Assembly: GCA_002381225.1 (NCBI GenBank)
Contig: DFSS01000036.1
Location: 11,666 to 32,674 of the forward strand
From: Flavobacteriales bacterium UBA3431
Lineage (GTDB): Bacteria > Bacteroidota > Bacteroidia > Flavobacteriales > Schleiferiaceae
Direction: 5' to 3'
Length of the DNA: 21,009 nucleotides
Shown: positions 8,201 to 14,700 of the stretch, one piece after another
Layout of the letters: every line of letters begins with the position of its first letter
Numbering within the stretch: position 1 is the stretch's first letter
Made by a program: the position numbers and the translations under genes
Notes under the pieces: generated by a model
The model's database searches: none
The model's input: only the letters and a program-made list of their open reading frames with translations
Told to the model about the DNA's origin: nothing

Positions 8201-9123
8201 TTATTTTAGATGAAACCGTGGGCGACGTGCTCGAAGGAAAGGGGAGTGGTTCCCTGCGCATCGAATATCCCCACAGCGGGGACCTCTCCATGAACGGCAC
8301 GGTCACGCTGCAAGAAGGAACCTACCTGTTTACCCTAGAAAACTTAATGAATAAGCCCTTCAGTGTGGAGCCAGGGGCGACCCTATCGTGGACCGGGGAT
8401 CCCTACCACGCGGGCGTGCAGTTGACCGCCCTATACAAGACTCGAACCAATCCGAGTGCCTATTTGGGTCTGACAAGTCAAGAACGCCTTCCCGTTGACG
8501 TAAAACTGGCGGTAACCGGAGACCTCATGCAGCCAGACTTGGGATTTGATATTTCCCTCCCTACGGCTGGGAGCGCTGTTCAAGCGGCATTGCAAAGCCG
8601 TTTGGTTACCCCAGATGAAAAAACCACCCAGGTGCTAAGTCTTTTGACACTCCATAGTTTTTGGGACCAGGGGCAGGGTTGGTCTGCCACCGGCGTCAAC
8701 GCCCTCGAAACCAATACAACCCAAGTCCTAGCACAGCAATTCTCCAATTTCATGTCCCAGGGCCTCGGGGAAAACTGGGATGTACAGCTTGCCTATGCCA
8801 ATGATTCAAGGGCCCTTCAGCGGCAAATGGATGCGAGTATTGGCCGATCCTTTTTGGACAATCGACTTAAAGTCATGACAGAATGGGGCATCCCGATGGG
8901 CGCCCAACAATCCAATGTGGGCCTGGGCGACATTACACTCACATACCAACTCAGTGCGGATGGACGGTGGACAGCCACGGCCTACTCCGTGCGCAATAGC
9001 GATATGGCTTTTACCGGGCAGCCAGTGGCACAAAAGCAAGGCCTGGGGGTACAGACTCAGTGGATGGGTGCGAGCTGGCAAGCGCTATGGCGCCAGATAT
9101 TTGAAAAGAAAGAGGGGAATTAA
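5242..9123 (+). CDS. tamB: TamB-family translocation/assembly module (AsmA-like, DUF490)
   Basis: A 1293-residue envelope protein. I start at MRRRLRNLLLSLLAAFG (ATG 5242), giving basic residues then one membrane helix (about 7-26) that anchors it in the inner membrane with the rest in the periplasm. An upstream in-frame ATG at 5206 lies inside tsaD and before the promoter, so I reject it. The long middle is repeating beta-rich sequence of the groove-like beta-taco type. The C-terminal part, from about 900, has the TamB domain: GSGSLRIEYPHSGDLSMNG, GTYLFTLENLMNKPF, LSWTGDPYHAGVQLTALY, and LPVDVKLAVTGDLMQPDLGF. TamB proteins bridge the two membranes and serve in outer-membrane biogenesis, lipid transfer or both. 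It is somewhat shorter than many relatives (about 1450-1700). About 68 Trp (5.3%), mostly before residue 810, is striking. Its TAA stop overlaps that of ribB on the other strand. Confidence 0.88.
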   Translation: MRRRLRNLLLSLLAAFGLTLTLGGFWLQSHPAWVDKKIDSWAKNYVAVHPLADSAQLAWAGLQWHPWFGLSVDSVFLGTPKSHVVVRGLTLQGVGYGGQTLHVDSLVWDSLYIQGIPQASWGHWFDPWMDTSGEASTLGLQATYLAGRIAWAPQLGGEVWVVDQAWNDLAWNQPARPGLQARIQAPWPDWSPVDLSGEWTETGIDVSLTSNEFTLSVHASTDAQAPMLQWDFVGISWEATASGVVLGDSTWSHWRALGTQAFWRERSWTLEGDFISGKWGVSLQEHEEEEVLAAIQARGDSAKIVVSGDWTQWRGDVLDASLAEGRVDGHLNLLGTRSQTGAWTWALDAQGPRLAWGETFVNHWAISASGDPSEITGRISAAEPALGSWNFQWLAAKEEVRFDWAWDERMTFLDSLGLPKQGRIAGVIGWGNGGYAHIENAQDPGFSPLFLDWVPDTRGVHQVDFRIGDYRGGGRFEKSPLEWTLPRVESIEAMLSSWLDGQWTWFSKQGIQSIWAEGPDWTAQLALGHGYQRIEAADREGSWSFSSAAPMQGLRPVETHLDLDAGEGQAEMVMFSRARTDDALTCSWDIPRWSSKGRIAVNLQRRPGRWTLDVLPSAMSLLGHHSALQGGHGIQYNWEEQRLAFGDGLAWRSPVGSFAISGALSPEPYEVLRIQWSDLVIRDWTAPWLEENPLEGKMYGQLVLAGAIGAWNTSADLWIPDLTVEGQSLGAVESQWDVNIETGKVAMRAQAGWGDSLWLTAQGERQTFWDIEVDVDRFPLRYLRPFTEGSLENWAGGFSAECTVRENANSWQVIGRGILDELAFYVPMTGVTYQGSPRVQFRKGDISVQGILRDAKGLGLVQLSGGYSYSAAVGKAVDLRLEGTRFLALDLAEGDDFYGHVMARGQARLTGGLQGLRLEVQATPLDSSVFVLPMDAPVTLEDAGFIQFKSRPRGPQIRRTAPRPVEQDFQFDFGLNMEVTPAITARIILDETVGDVLEGKGSGSLRIEYPHSGDLSMNGTVTLQEGTYLFTLENLMNKPFSVEPGATLSWTGDPYHAGVQLTALYKTRTNPSAYLGLTSQERLPVDVKLAVTGDLMQPDLGFDISLPTAGSAVQAALQSRLVTPDEKTTQVLSLLTLHSFWDQGQGWSATGVNALETNTTQVLAQQFSNFMSQGLGENWDVQLAYANDSRALQRQMDASIGRSFLDNRLKVMTEWGIPMGAQQSNVGLGDITLTYQLSADGRWTATAYSVRNSDMAFTGQPVAQKQGLGVQTQWMGASWQALWRQIFEKKEGN

Positions 9124-10235
9124 CCCAGGGTTTGGTTGCTCACGATGTGCAACCCATAGCCCTCAATCCCTACCCGTTTCATAGGGTGATTAGTAAGTAA
9201 AGAAACATGGCGGACTCCGACATGGCGAAGAATCTGGGCCCCCACCCCGTAGTCGAGGGGATCGCTTCCAAAGGACTTAGGCGCTTGGGAGGCTGAGTCC
9301 ATAGCATCCAATTGGGCCAGAAGACTAGCTTCGCTGCGCTGTTGATTCAAGCCAACAAATACGCCGGCCCCCGCCTCGGAAATGGCCTTAAGGGCCTTGT
9401 GCAAGGACGTAGGTTGAAGCCCGGCTATGTCATCCAGAATGCTTCCACGGGGATCTCCACTTTGCATCCGGACCAGCACGGTATCTGCGTCATTCCAGTG
9501 GCCCATGGTGAGGGAAATGTGTACTTGCTTCGAGGTCGTTTGTTCGTAAACGTGCACGTGGAAAAGACCGTAAGGCGTTTCCAAAGGAAAGCTTCGGTGC
9601 ACGTGAATCAAGGATTCCCGCTCGAGTCGGTAGGCAATGAGTTGCTCGATCGTGATGAGCTTGAGCCCCCATTTTTGGCTCATTTGAATGAGTTCAGGCA
9701 GGCGGGCCATGCTTCCGTCCTCGTTCATGATTTCCACGATCACCCCAGCGGGTTCCTTCCCAGCCAGACGGGCCAAATCGATCGCCGCCTCCGTATGTCC
9801 CGCACGGCGCAACACACCGCCAGGACGTGCGCGCAAGGGGAAAATGTGTCCGGGACGTTGGAAATCTTCGGGTCGGCTCTCTTTCTGCACCAAGGCTTGC
9901 ACCGTCTTGGCACGGTCCAAGGCCGAAATGCCCGTGGTCACTCCGTTTCCTTTCAAATCCACCGATACGGTGAAGGCCGTTTCATGGGGATCCGTATTGT
10001 GCTGAACCATGGGGGGCAGTCCCAACGCATCGCAGCGATGATCGGGCAGCGGGGCGCAAATTAACCCTCGTCCATGCGTGGCCATGAAATTGATGGTTTC
10101 CGCCGTAATGCCTTCGGCTACAGCCAAAAGATCCCCTTCGTTTTCTCGGTCTTCGTCATCTACGACAATCACCATCTTGCCTTGGGCCAAATCGGTTAAG
10201 GCTTCTTCAATCGAACTAAAGGGGGGCGTACTCAT
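9120..10235 (-). CDS. ribB: 3,4-dihydroxy-2-butanone-4-phosphate synthase with degenerate GTP cyclohydrolase II domain (RibBX-like)
   Basis: A 371-residue two-domain protein starting at MSTPPFSSIEEALTDLAQGK. The N-terminal domain (1-205) is an intact RibB, making the four-carbon unit of riboflavin from ribulose 5-phosphate: DDEDRENEGDL (26-36) and RAGHTEAAIDLA (144-155) hold the metal and catalytic residues. The C-terminal domain (about 206-371) has the overall GTP cyclohydrolase II layout, with TPYGLFHVHVY, DYGVGAQILRHVGV and TNHPMKRVGIEGYGL. But the segment that should hold three zinc-binding cysteines reads SGDPRGSILDDIAG, and RQEGRGIGL is replaced by NQQRSEASLL. It therefore should not hydrolyse GTP, and a separate RibA must exist. 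Proteins of this kind have been called RibBX in Proteobacteria. The ATG overlaps the GT2 stop (ATGA). An earlier in-frame ATG at 10262 is inside GT2 and less likely. Confidence 0.9.
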   Translation of the reverse strand: MSTPPFSSIEEALTDLAQGKMVIVVDDEDRENEGDLLAVAEGITAETINFMATHGRGLICAPLPDHRCDALGLPPMVQHNTDPHETAFTVSVDLKGNGVTTGISALDRAKTVQALVQKESRPEDFQRPGHIFPLRARPGGVLRRAGHTEAAIDLARLAGKEPAGVIVEIMNEDGSMARLPELIQMSQKWGLKLITIEQLIAYRLERESLIHVHRSFPLETPYGLFHVHVYEQTTSKQVHISLTMGHWNDADTVLVRMQSGDPRGSILDDIAGLQPTSLHKALKAISEAGAGVFVGLNQQRSEASLLAQLDAMDSASQAPKSFGSDPLDYGVGAQILRHVGVRHVSLLTNHPMKRVGIEGYGLHIVSNQTLG

Positions 10236-11482
10236 TGGTTGTTGCGCTTTGTGGGCTGCCAAACCCCCGAGGTGTTCCGGGGGCTTCGCAAGAATTGGAC
10301 TAACCCGTGAATCAAGGCGATGTTCATCCAGGTAAAGTAAGAAAGGGGTTTGATGCGTTTAGCGATGGCTTTGGGCAAGAAGGTTCGGGGATAGAGTAGA
10401 AGTGCAACGAAAGTGCCCATCGTGACAAGATTCCAAGCCAGCAATGCCAACTCTTGGTAGTATAGTCCCGCTCCAAATTCATAGAGCACCGCCACACTGA
10501 CAATGATCGGAAGAACCCACCGAAGTAGTTTGTGGCCCACAAAGACAAAAGTGACCCCTAAGGAACGAAGAGTCCAGGGCATACGGTAGCGGAAGATGTT
10601 CTGCCAGTTGCCATGGCTTATACGGACTTTTCGGCGGTACTCCATGCGAGCATCGTTGCTCACGTCCTCGGTACAGGTCGCCAAGGAAGCATGCTGCACT
10701 CGTTTTCCGTTGGCGAATACCCGCATAGTGAGGAAGAAATCCTCCATGAAGGTCCCTGCTGGAATGGGGGTAAAGGCCCTGCGACGAATGGCATAGCAAC
10801 CGCCTTCGACTCCCATCGTTAGGCCCCAGAGTTCGCCTTCGCAGACTTTGCTCCGATTTTCCCAACCGATGTAGGAACGCTCTTCGGTGGCGATGCTTTT
10901 GTAGCCATCTCCTTGACCCAGTCCGCGATAGGTGAGTTCACCGCCCACTAAATCGGTGCGGCTATCCAGTACCAGCGGTGCGACAAGGTGCTTTAGGGCC
11001 ATCGGGCCGAAAAAGATGTTGGCATCCGTGCCCACCACGATGTCTGCCTGTCCTTTCTGAACGAGGTAGTTGATGATCTTGGACTTGCCCGAACGCTCCG
11101 CCATGCGCTCCCACTTCAAGTTGGGCATGTCTCGAGCCACTTCGGCCAAAATGGATTCGGTACCGTCGCTGCTCCAATCGGACCCTACCCAAACCGTGAG
11201 CCGATCCATGGGGTAATCCAAATTTTGCAAGCTGGCTAGTTTTTCACGCAGAACGGCCTCCTCGTTGTAGGCGGCAAAAACAAGATCCACCGTGGGCCAA
11301 ACGTGGTCTTTCGGGATATCAAAGGCTGTGAAGGTGGGCTTGGAACGTTTCAAAGTATGCCAAAGTCGAACCAAGCCAGGGAAAAGAAGGTAAGGAACGC
11401 ACCCGACCAGCACGGCTACCACGAATGCGGCACAAAGCACATAGCAGCGAACGAAGAGGTCTAACCAGGTGAAAGATTCCAT
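10232..11482 (-). CDS. membrane-anchored family 2 glycosyltransferase
   Basis: A GT-A fold glycosyltransferase of 416 residues if started at MESFTWLDLFVRCYVLC (ATG 11482), 7 bases after the GT4 stop. A start at 11545 would add 21 residues that overlap GT4. There is an N-terminal membrane helix (about 9-40), then VDLVFAAYNEEAVLREK (65-81), GSDWSSDGT (100-108), the metal/nucleotide-sugar DxD-like TDAN (152-155), EGGCYAIRR (226-234), the catalytic MEDFFLTMRV (246-255) and RRKVRISHGNWQ (283-294), an R/QxxRW-like region. Two or three membrane helices follow (about 304-400). This is the layout of processive or lipid-linked polysaccharide synthases at the inner membrane. Sugar donor and acceptor cannot be told. 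It sits between GT4 and ribB in the ftsK operon, with an ATGA overlap with ribB. Confidence 0.87.
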   Translation of the reverse strand: MESFTWLDLFVRCYVLCAAFVVAVLVGCVPYLLFPGLVRLWHTLKRSKPTFTAFDIPKDHVWPTVDLVFAAYNEEAVLREKLASLQNLDYPMDRLTVWVGSDWSSDGTESILAEVARDMPNLKWERMAERSGKSKIINYLVQKGQADIVVGTDANIFFGPMALKHLVAPLVLDSRTDLVGGELTYRGLGQGDGYKSIATEERSYIGWENRSKVCEGELWGLTMGVEGGCYAIRRRAFTPIPAGTFMEDFFLTMRVFANGKRVQHASLATCTEDVSNDARMEYRRKVRISHGNWQNIFRYRMPWTLRSLGVTFVFVGHKLLRWVLPIIVSVAVLYEFGAGLYYQELALLAWNLVTMGTFVALLLYPRTFLPKAIAKRIKPLSYFTWMNIALIHGLVQFLRSPRNTSGVWQPTKRNNQ

Positions 11483-11489
11483 AAACAGC

Positions 11490-12605
11490 TTACAAAGCAC
11501 GTAGCGACGCCACCAAAGCGTCGTCTGCAAAGGTAGCGCGTGCATGGGCCTGCGCTGCGACCCCTTGGGCTAAGCGGTAGTCCTTGTCTTCCACCAAGCG
11601 CTGAATGGCTTCCGCAAAGGCCTTGGGTTCATTGGCCACAGAAATCCCTGGAGCGTTTTTCAGTCCTTCCGCCCCGATGGAGGTAGTCACAATCGCTTTG
11701 CCGCGGACCATGGCTTCAAGCAGTTTGATGCGCATGCCACTCCCTGATAGGATGGGAGCGATGAATATTCCGTGGGCCTCAAAGGAAAAGCCGTCCTCCA
11801 AGCGGGGAAGATGGTTGACTCCATGGGCCCGTGGAAGTTGTGCAGGCCATTGGCGCGAAACAACCGTCACAGGGACGGCTACATGGGGATGGACCTCCTC
11901 CAAGTACCACTGAAGGCCTTGCACATTGGGTAGCCAATCCAAGGCCCCTAAATGGTAGACGCCGCTCCCTGAAGCACCACTCGGGGTCCATGGGCCACTT
12001 GGATCGTACGTGCAGGGCAAGGCGTGTGCGGATTTCGCCCCGAGAAGCTGAAGGGCCACCGCATCCTCATCAGAAATAGCCCAAACGGTACTCCCCTGTA
12101 CCATCGCACTTTCCCATCGCTTGAGTCGGCGGGTTTGCCAGGCGGTGAAGACTTTTTTGGGACTCCAAGCCATACCAGCCAGGGTTCGTTCCCAAATCTG
12201 ATGTTCCACATTGTGGGCGCGTAGGACCCAGGGAGTCGAGCCAAACGCATCGCGGTAGACCGCCATGAACAAGGAATCCACCACAATGAGATCCGCTTTT
12301 TCGGCCAGGGTCGCTATACGTTGTCGTATGGCCTGATGGTCGAAACGCGCCGCAAAATAGGAAGCGGGGTGGAGGAGGTGTCCAATCAATCCTTGTAGGC
12401 TGGGCGAAACACGAACGGCAGGGGCTTCAAAGTGAATGCCTTCCTGCGGCTGGGGATGGGGGACAAAGTGCTTGTCCGTATTGAGTGCCAAAACGTGTAC
12501 CTCATGCCCTGCCTTGACTTCCAGGCGGATCAAGGCCTCCATCGCCAAGCTGCTTCCATCTCGGCCTGGATAAGGGACTTTATTGCAGAGGTGAAGGATC
12601 TTCAC
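11490..12605 (-). CDS. family 4 glycosyltransferase (GT-B fold)
   Basis: A 371-residue soluble glycosyltransferase starting with GTG at 12605, which overlaps the lptG stop as GTGA. The N-terminal domain begins MKILHLCNKVPYPGRDGSSL, with the glycine-rich loop typical of GT4, and contains VLRAHNVEHQIWER (127-140). The C-terminal nucleotide-sugar-binding domain has VYHLGALDWLPNVQGLQWYL (216-235) and FIAPILSGSGMRIKLLEAMVRGKAIVTT as a run across 281-308. In that run the first Glu of the EX7E motif is Ser, as is usual in the GSGMRIK subgroup, and the second Glu (297) is kept. It probably transfers a sugar from a nucleotide donor to a lipid or glycan acceptor on the cytoplasmic face. Together with the following GT2 it suggests a small surface-glycan step linked to the envelope genes upstream. 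The product is not predictable. Confidence 0.88.
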   Translation of the reverse strand: MKILHLCNKVPYPGRDGSSLAMEALIRLEVKAGHEVHVLALNTDKHFVPHPQPQEGIHFEAPAVRVSPSLQGLIGHLLHPASYFAARFDHQAIRQRIATLAEKADLIVVDSLFMAVYRDAFGSTPWVLRAHNVEHQIWERTLAGMAWSPKKVFTAWQTRRLKRWESAMVQGSTVWAISDEDAVALQLLGAKSAHALPCTYDPSGPWTPSGASGSGVYHLGALDWLPNVQGLQWYLEEVHPHVAVPVTVVSRQWPAQLPRAHGVNHLPRLEDGFSFEAHGIFIAPILSGSGMRIKLLEAMVRGKAIVTTSIGAEGLKNAPGISVANEPKAFAEAIQRLVEDKDYRLAQGVAAQAHARATFADDALVASLRAL

Positions 12606-14023
12606 GCTTCAGATCGAGTTGGAAGCCAGAAGAGCAAACGCTTGCGGAGGCGTGCGAAGCTATTGATGGACGCATCATTGGCGGCCCAAACCGTCATCCA
12701 TAGGGCAATAGGAAGAAGGATGGCATTAGGCAACCAAATGGCCCAAAACGGAGAAATCAGCCACTCGCGTCCCATTTTCTCAAAGATGATGGTCAACACG
12801 TAGTGGAAGAGAAAGAGGAGGACGGAAATCACGAAGGGAAGCCCAAATCCCCCTTTTTGGATAATGGCGCCCAAGGGTGCCCCAATGAAGAAGAGCAAAA
12901 TGCAGGCGATGGCGACACTGAACTTCTTGTGAAACTCCAAATAATGGCGTGCAATCACTTGATTGCGCCATACATACTCCGATTGAATTTGCTCCATGTA
13001 ATCCCGGTTGGCTTGAGCCGAATGGATGGCATTGTTGACGGCCCGGAAGAGGTAATGCCCTTTCAGTCGCTCCTTCATATACAGGGGCTCTGGCCCGACC
13101 TCCTGTCCGGATAGGCTGTCGGTGGATTGCCAGCCATAGTACTTGTTCCGCATGATCATATGCACCTCGTCTTGCCGTTTACGGTATTGATCATAGAGCT
13201 CGTCAATGGCATGGTCGAGCTGTGTCACGCTCAGCATGTTGTATTCGTCGCTACGGTGCACGGAATACAGGTCTCCCATTTCAAAGGATCCCATGTTGAC
13301 CCGTATCACCATTCGGTCAAACGTACTCTCTAAAAAGGGTTTCCGGTCGCGTTCCTCCCGCTTTTCAGCCTTGTACTCTTGGTACGAGGTGCCTTGGAAG
13401 AGTTCCATTTCCATCCAGCGATTTCCCTCGGTGTAATGCAACACGGCCTTGGGGGCCATGATGACGGTATGGTTGCCCTCACCACGTTCCCGGTGGTCGT
13501 AGATTAAGATGTCCTGGACTTCATTATCTGTTTTTCCACCAATCTTAATGCTGTAGCCGTCAATGCCGCCATAGAAAATGCCCGGCTGTAAATTGAACGT
13601 AGGGCGCTGCTTCGCGATGTTAATCAATAGATTCTCACCTTTAAAATTGGCTACTGGAATAAGGTTATTGGCCACGAAGAACATGCCCACCGCAATTCCA
13701 ACCAAGGCCAAAAGGATGGGACGAATTAAACGGTAGAATGAGGCGCCAGAGGACTTGGCTGCGGCGAGTTCATGGCTTTCAGCCAAATCGCCGTAGACCA
13801 TGATGCCCGCAAAGAGTACGGCAATCGGCGCGGCCATCGGGAGGACAGAAGCCGACCAATAGAAAAGAAGTTCTAGGATCACCCACCAATCGACTCCACG
13901 TCCCGCTAGGTCATCGACATATTTCCAGACCATCTGCATGAGCAGAAAGAACACGGAAATACCAATGGTCTTGAGGAAGATCCCGGCAAAAGACCGGAGG
14001 AGGTACCAATCAATCCGCTGCAT
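12602..14023 (-). CDS. lptG: LptF/LptG-family (YjgP/YjgQ) lipopolysaccharide export permease
   Basis: A 473-residue inner-membrane permease of the LPS transport ABC complex (with LptB, LptC), which extracts LPS from the inner membrane. The N-terminal half has membrane helices at about 11-32, 47-76 and 101-118, with the conserved cytoplasmic GDLAESHELAAAKSSGAS (78-94). A large periplasmic beta-jellyroll domain follows (about 120-360, with FNLQPGIFYGGIDGYSIKIG). Three C-terminal helices (about 366-385, 395-415, 425-445) end it. Bacteroidota typically carry one or two such genes and F/G assignment by sequence alone is uncertain. The ATG is 8 bases after the lolA-like stop, and its own TGA overlaps the GTG of GT4. 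The link with a LolA-like chaperone in one operon fits envelope lipid and lipoprotein traffic. Confidence 0.88.
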   Translation of the reverse strand: MQRIDWYLLRSFAGIFLKTIGISVFFLLMQMVWKYVDDLAGRGVDWWVILELLFYWSASVLPMAAPIAVLFAGIMVYGDLAESHELAAAKSSGASFYRLIRPILLALVGIAVGMFFVANNLIPVANFKGENLLINIAKQRPTFNLQPGIFYGGIDGYSIKIGGKTDNEVQDILIYDHRERGEGNHTVIMAPKAVLHYTEGNRWMEMELFQGTSYQEYKAEKREERDRKPFLESTFDRMVIRVNMGSFEMGDLYSVHRSDEYNMLSVTQLDHAIDELYDQYRKRQDEVHMIMRNKYYGWQSTDSLSGQEVGPEPLYMKERLKGHYLFRAVNNAIHSAQANRDYMEQIQSEYVWRNQVIARHYLEFHKKFSVAIACILLFFIGAPLGAIIQKGGFGLPFVISVLLFLFHYVLTIIFEKMGREWLISPFWAIWLPNAILLPIALWMTVWAANDASINSFARLRKRLLFWLPTRSEA

Positions 14024-14031
14024 AGAGGGGT

Positions 14032-14700
14032 TTACATACCCTTAGGAGCGACGTAATCGTATCCGGGGTACTTGGACTTGTTAAAGGTGACTTTCTGCAA
14101 GGTAACGCCCTGATTGACATCATATTGTACAATACGAAGGGTGGTGGTTACGTCATTGGTCCCAAATTCCTGGTAGGAATGAATTCGCTTGGTCCGCATA
14201 TTGATGCCCAATACGACGTCGCGAACGTCCACATTGTTCTTGGGTTTCATTCGTATGTATACAATTTTGACACCGTTGGCCACGGTTTCCTCCCCGGCCC
14301 ATTGAAAATTGGAACCGGTTTCATATTTCTTCACCAAGGCCGTTGGGGTGAATTGTGCTTCATCCCCATCGAGCTTGCGAACCACAATTTCTTCGTCTTC
14401 TTCACTGACGGTGGTAACGCGGGCTCCTTCCAAGAAGATGAGCTGACCATTGAGGGAGAGTAACGCTTTTTCGCCTACAACTTCTACTTTTCCGGAAGTC
14501 TTGCGCTGAACCTTCTTTCCATCGCGTCCAGGCGCCTCGATGACCATAGAAAACTGAATGGTCTGGTCTGTATAGGCGAGGGTCTTCTTCTCGACTTCTT
14601 TCAGCAAAGTCAAGGGATCTCCGCTTTGAGCCTGCATGCCCAAGGTGAAGAGGCTCAGTACAACGAGAGTCGATAGCGTGCGAAAGGTATGTGTCATCAT
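14032..14700 (-). CDS. LolA-like outer-membrane lipoprotein carrier
   Basis: A 222-residue secreted protein. MMTHTFRTLSTLVVLSLFTLGMQAQ is a clear signal peptide, probably cleaved after about residue 25. The mature part (DPLTLLKEVEKKTLAYTDQT, GKVEVVGEKALLSLNGQLIF, TPTALVKKYETGSNFQW, DVRDVVLGINMRTKRIHSYQ) has the order of the LolA/LolB half-barrel family that carries lipoproteins through the periplasm. Similarity to classical LolA is distant, so the lipoprotein-carrier role is inferred from family and from its place between ftsK and lptG, where Bacteroidota LolA-like genes commonly lie. Its ATG overlaps the ftsK stop (ATGA); a second ATG one codon later is also possible. Expression probably depends on translation of ftsK. 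Confidence 0.82.
   Translation of the reverse strand: MMTHTFRTLSTLVVLSLFTLGMQAQSGDPLTLLKEVEKKTLAYTDQTIQFSMVIEAPGRDGKKVQRKTSGKVEVVGEKALLSLNGQLIFLEGARVTTVSEEDEEIVVRKLDGDEAQFTPTALVKKYETGSNFQWAGEETVANGVKIVYIRMKPKNNVDVRDVVLGINMRTKRIHSYQEFGTNDVTTTLRIVQYDVNQGVTLQKVTFNKSKYPGYDYVAPKGM

Noticed and set aside
9312..10064. 250-codon open frame on the plus strand
   Set aside because: It is antisense to well-supported ribB coding sequence, shows no recognisable domain and reads like a composition effect of the high G+C.
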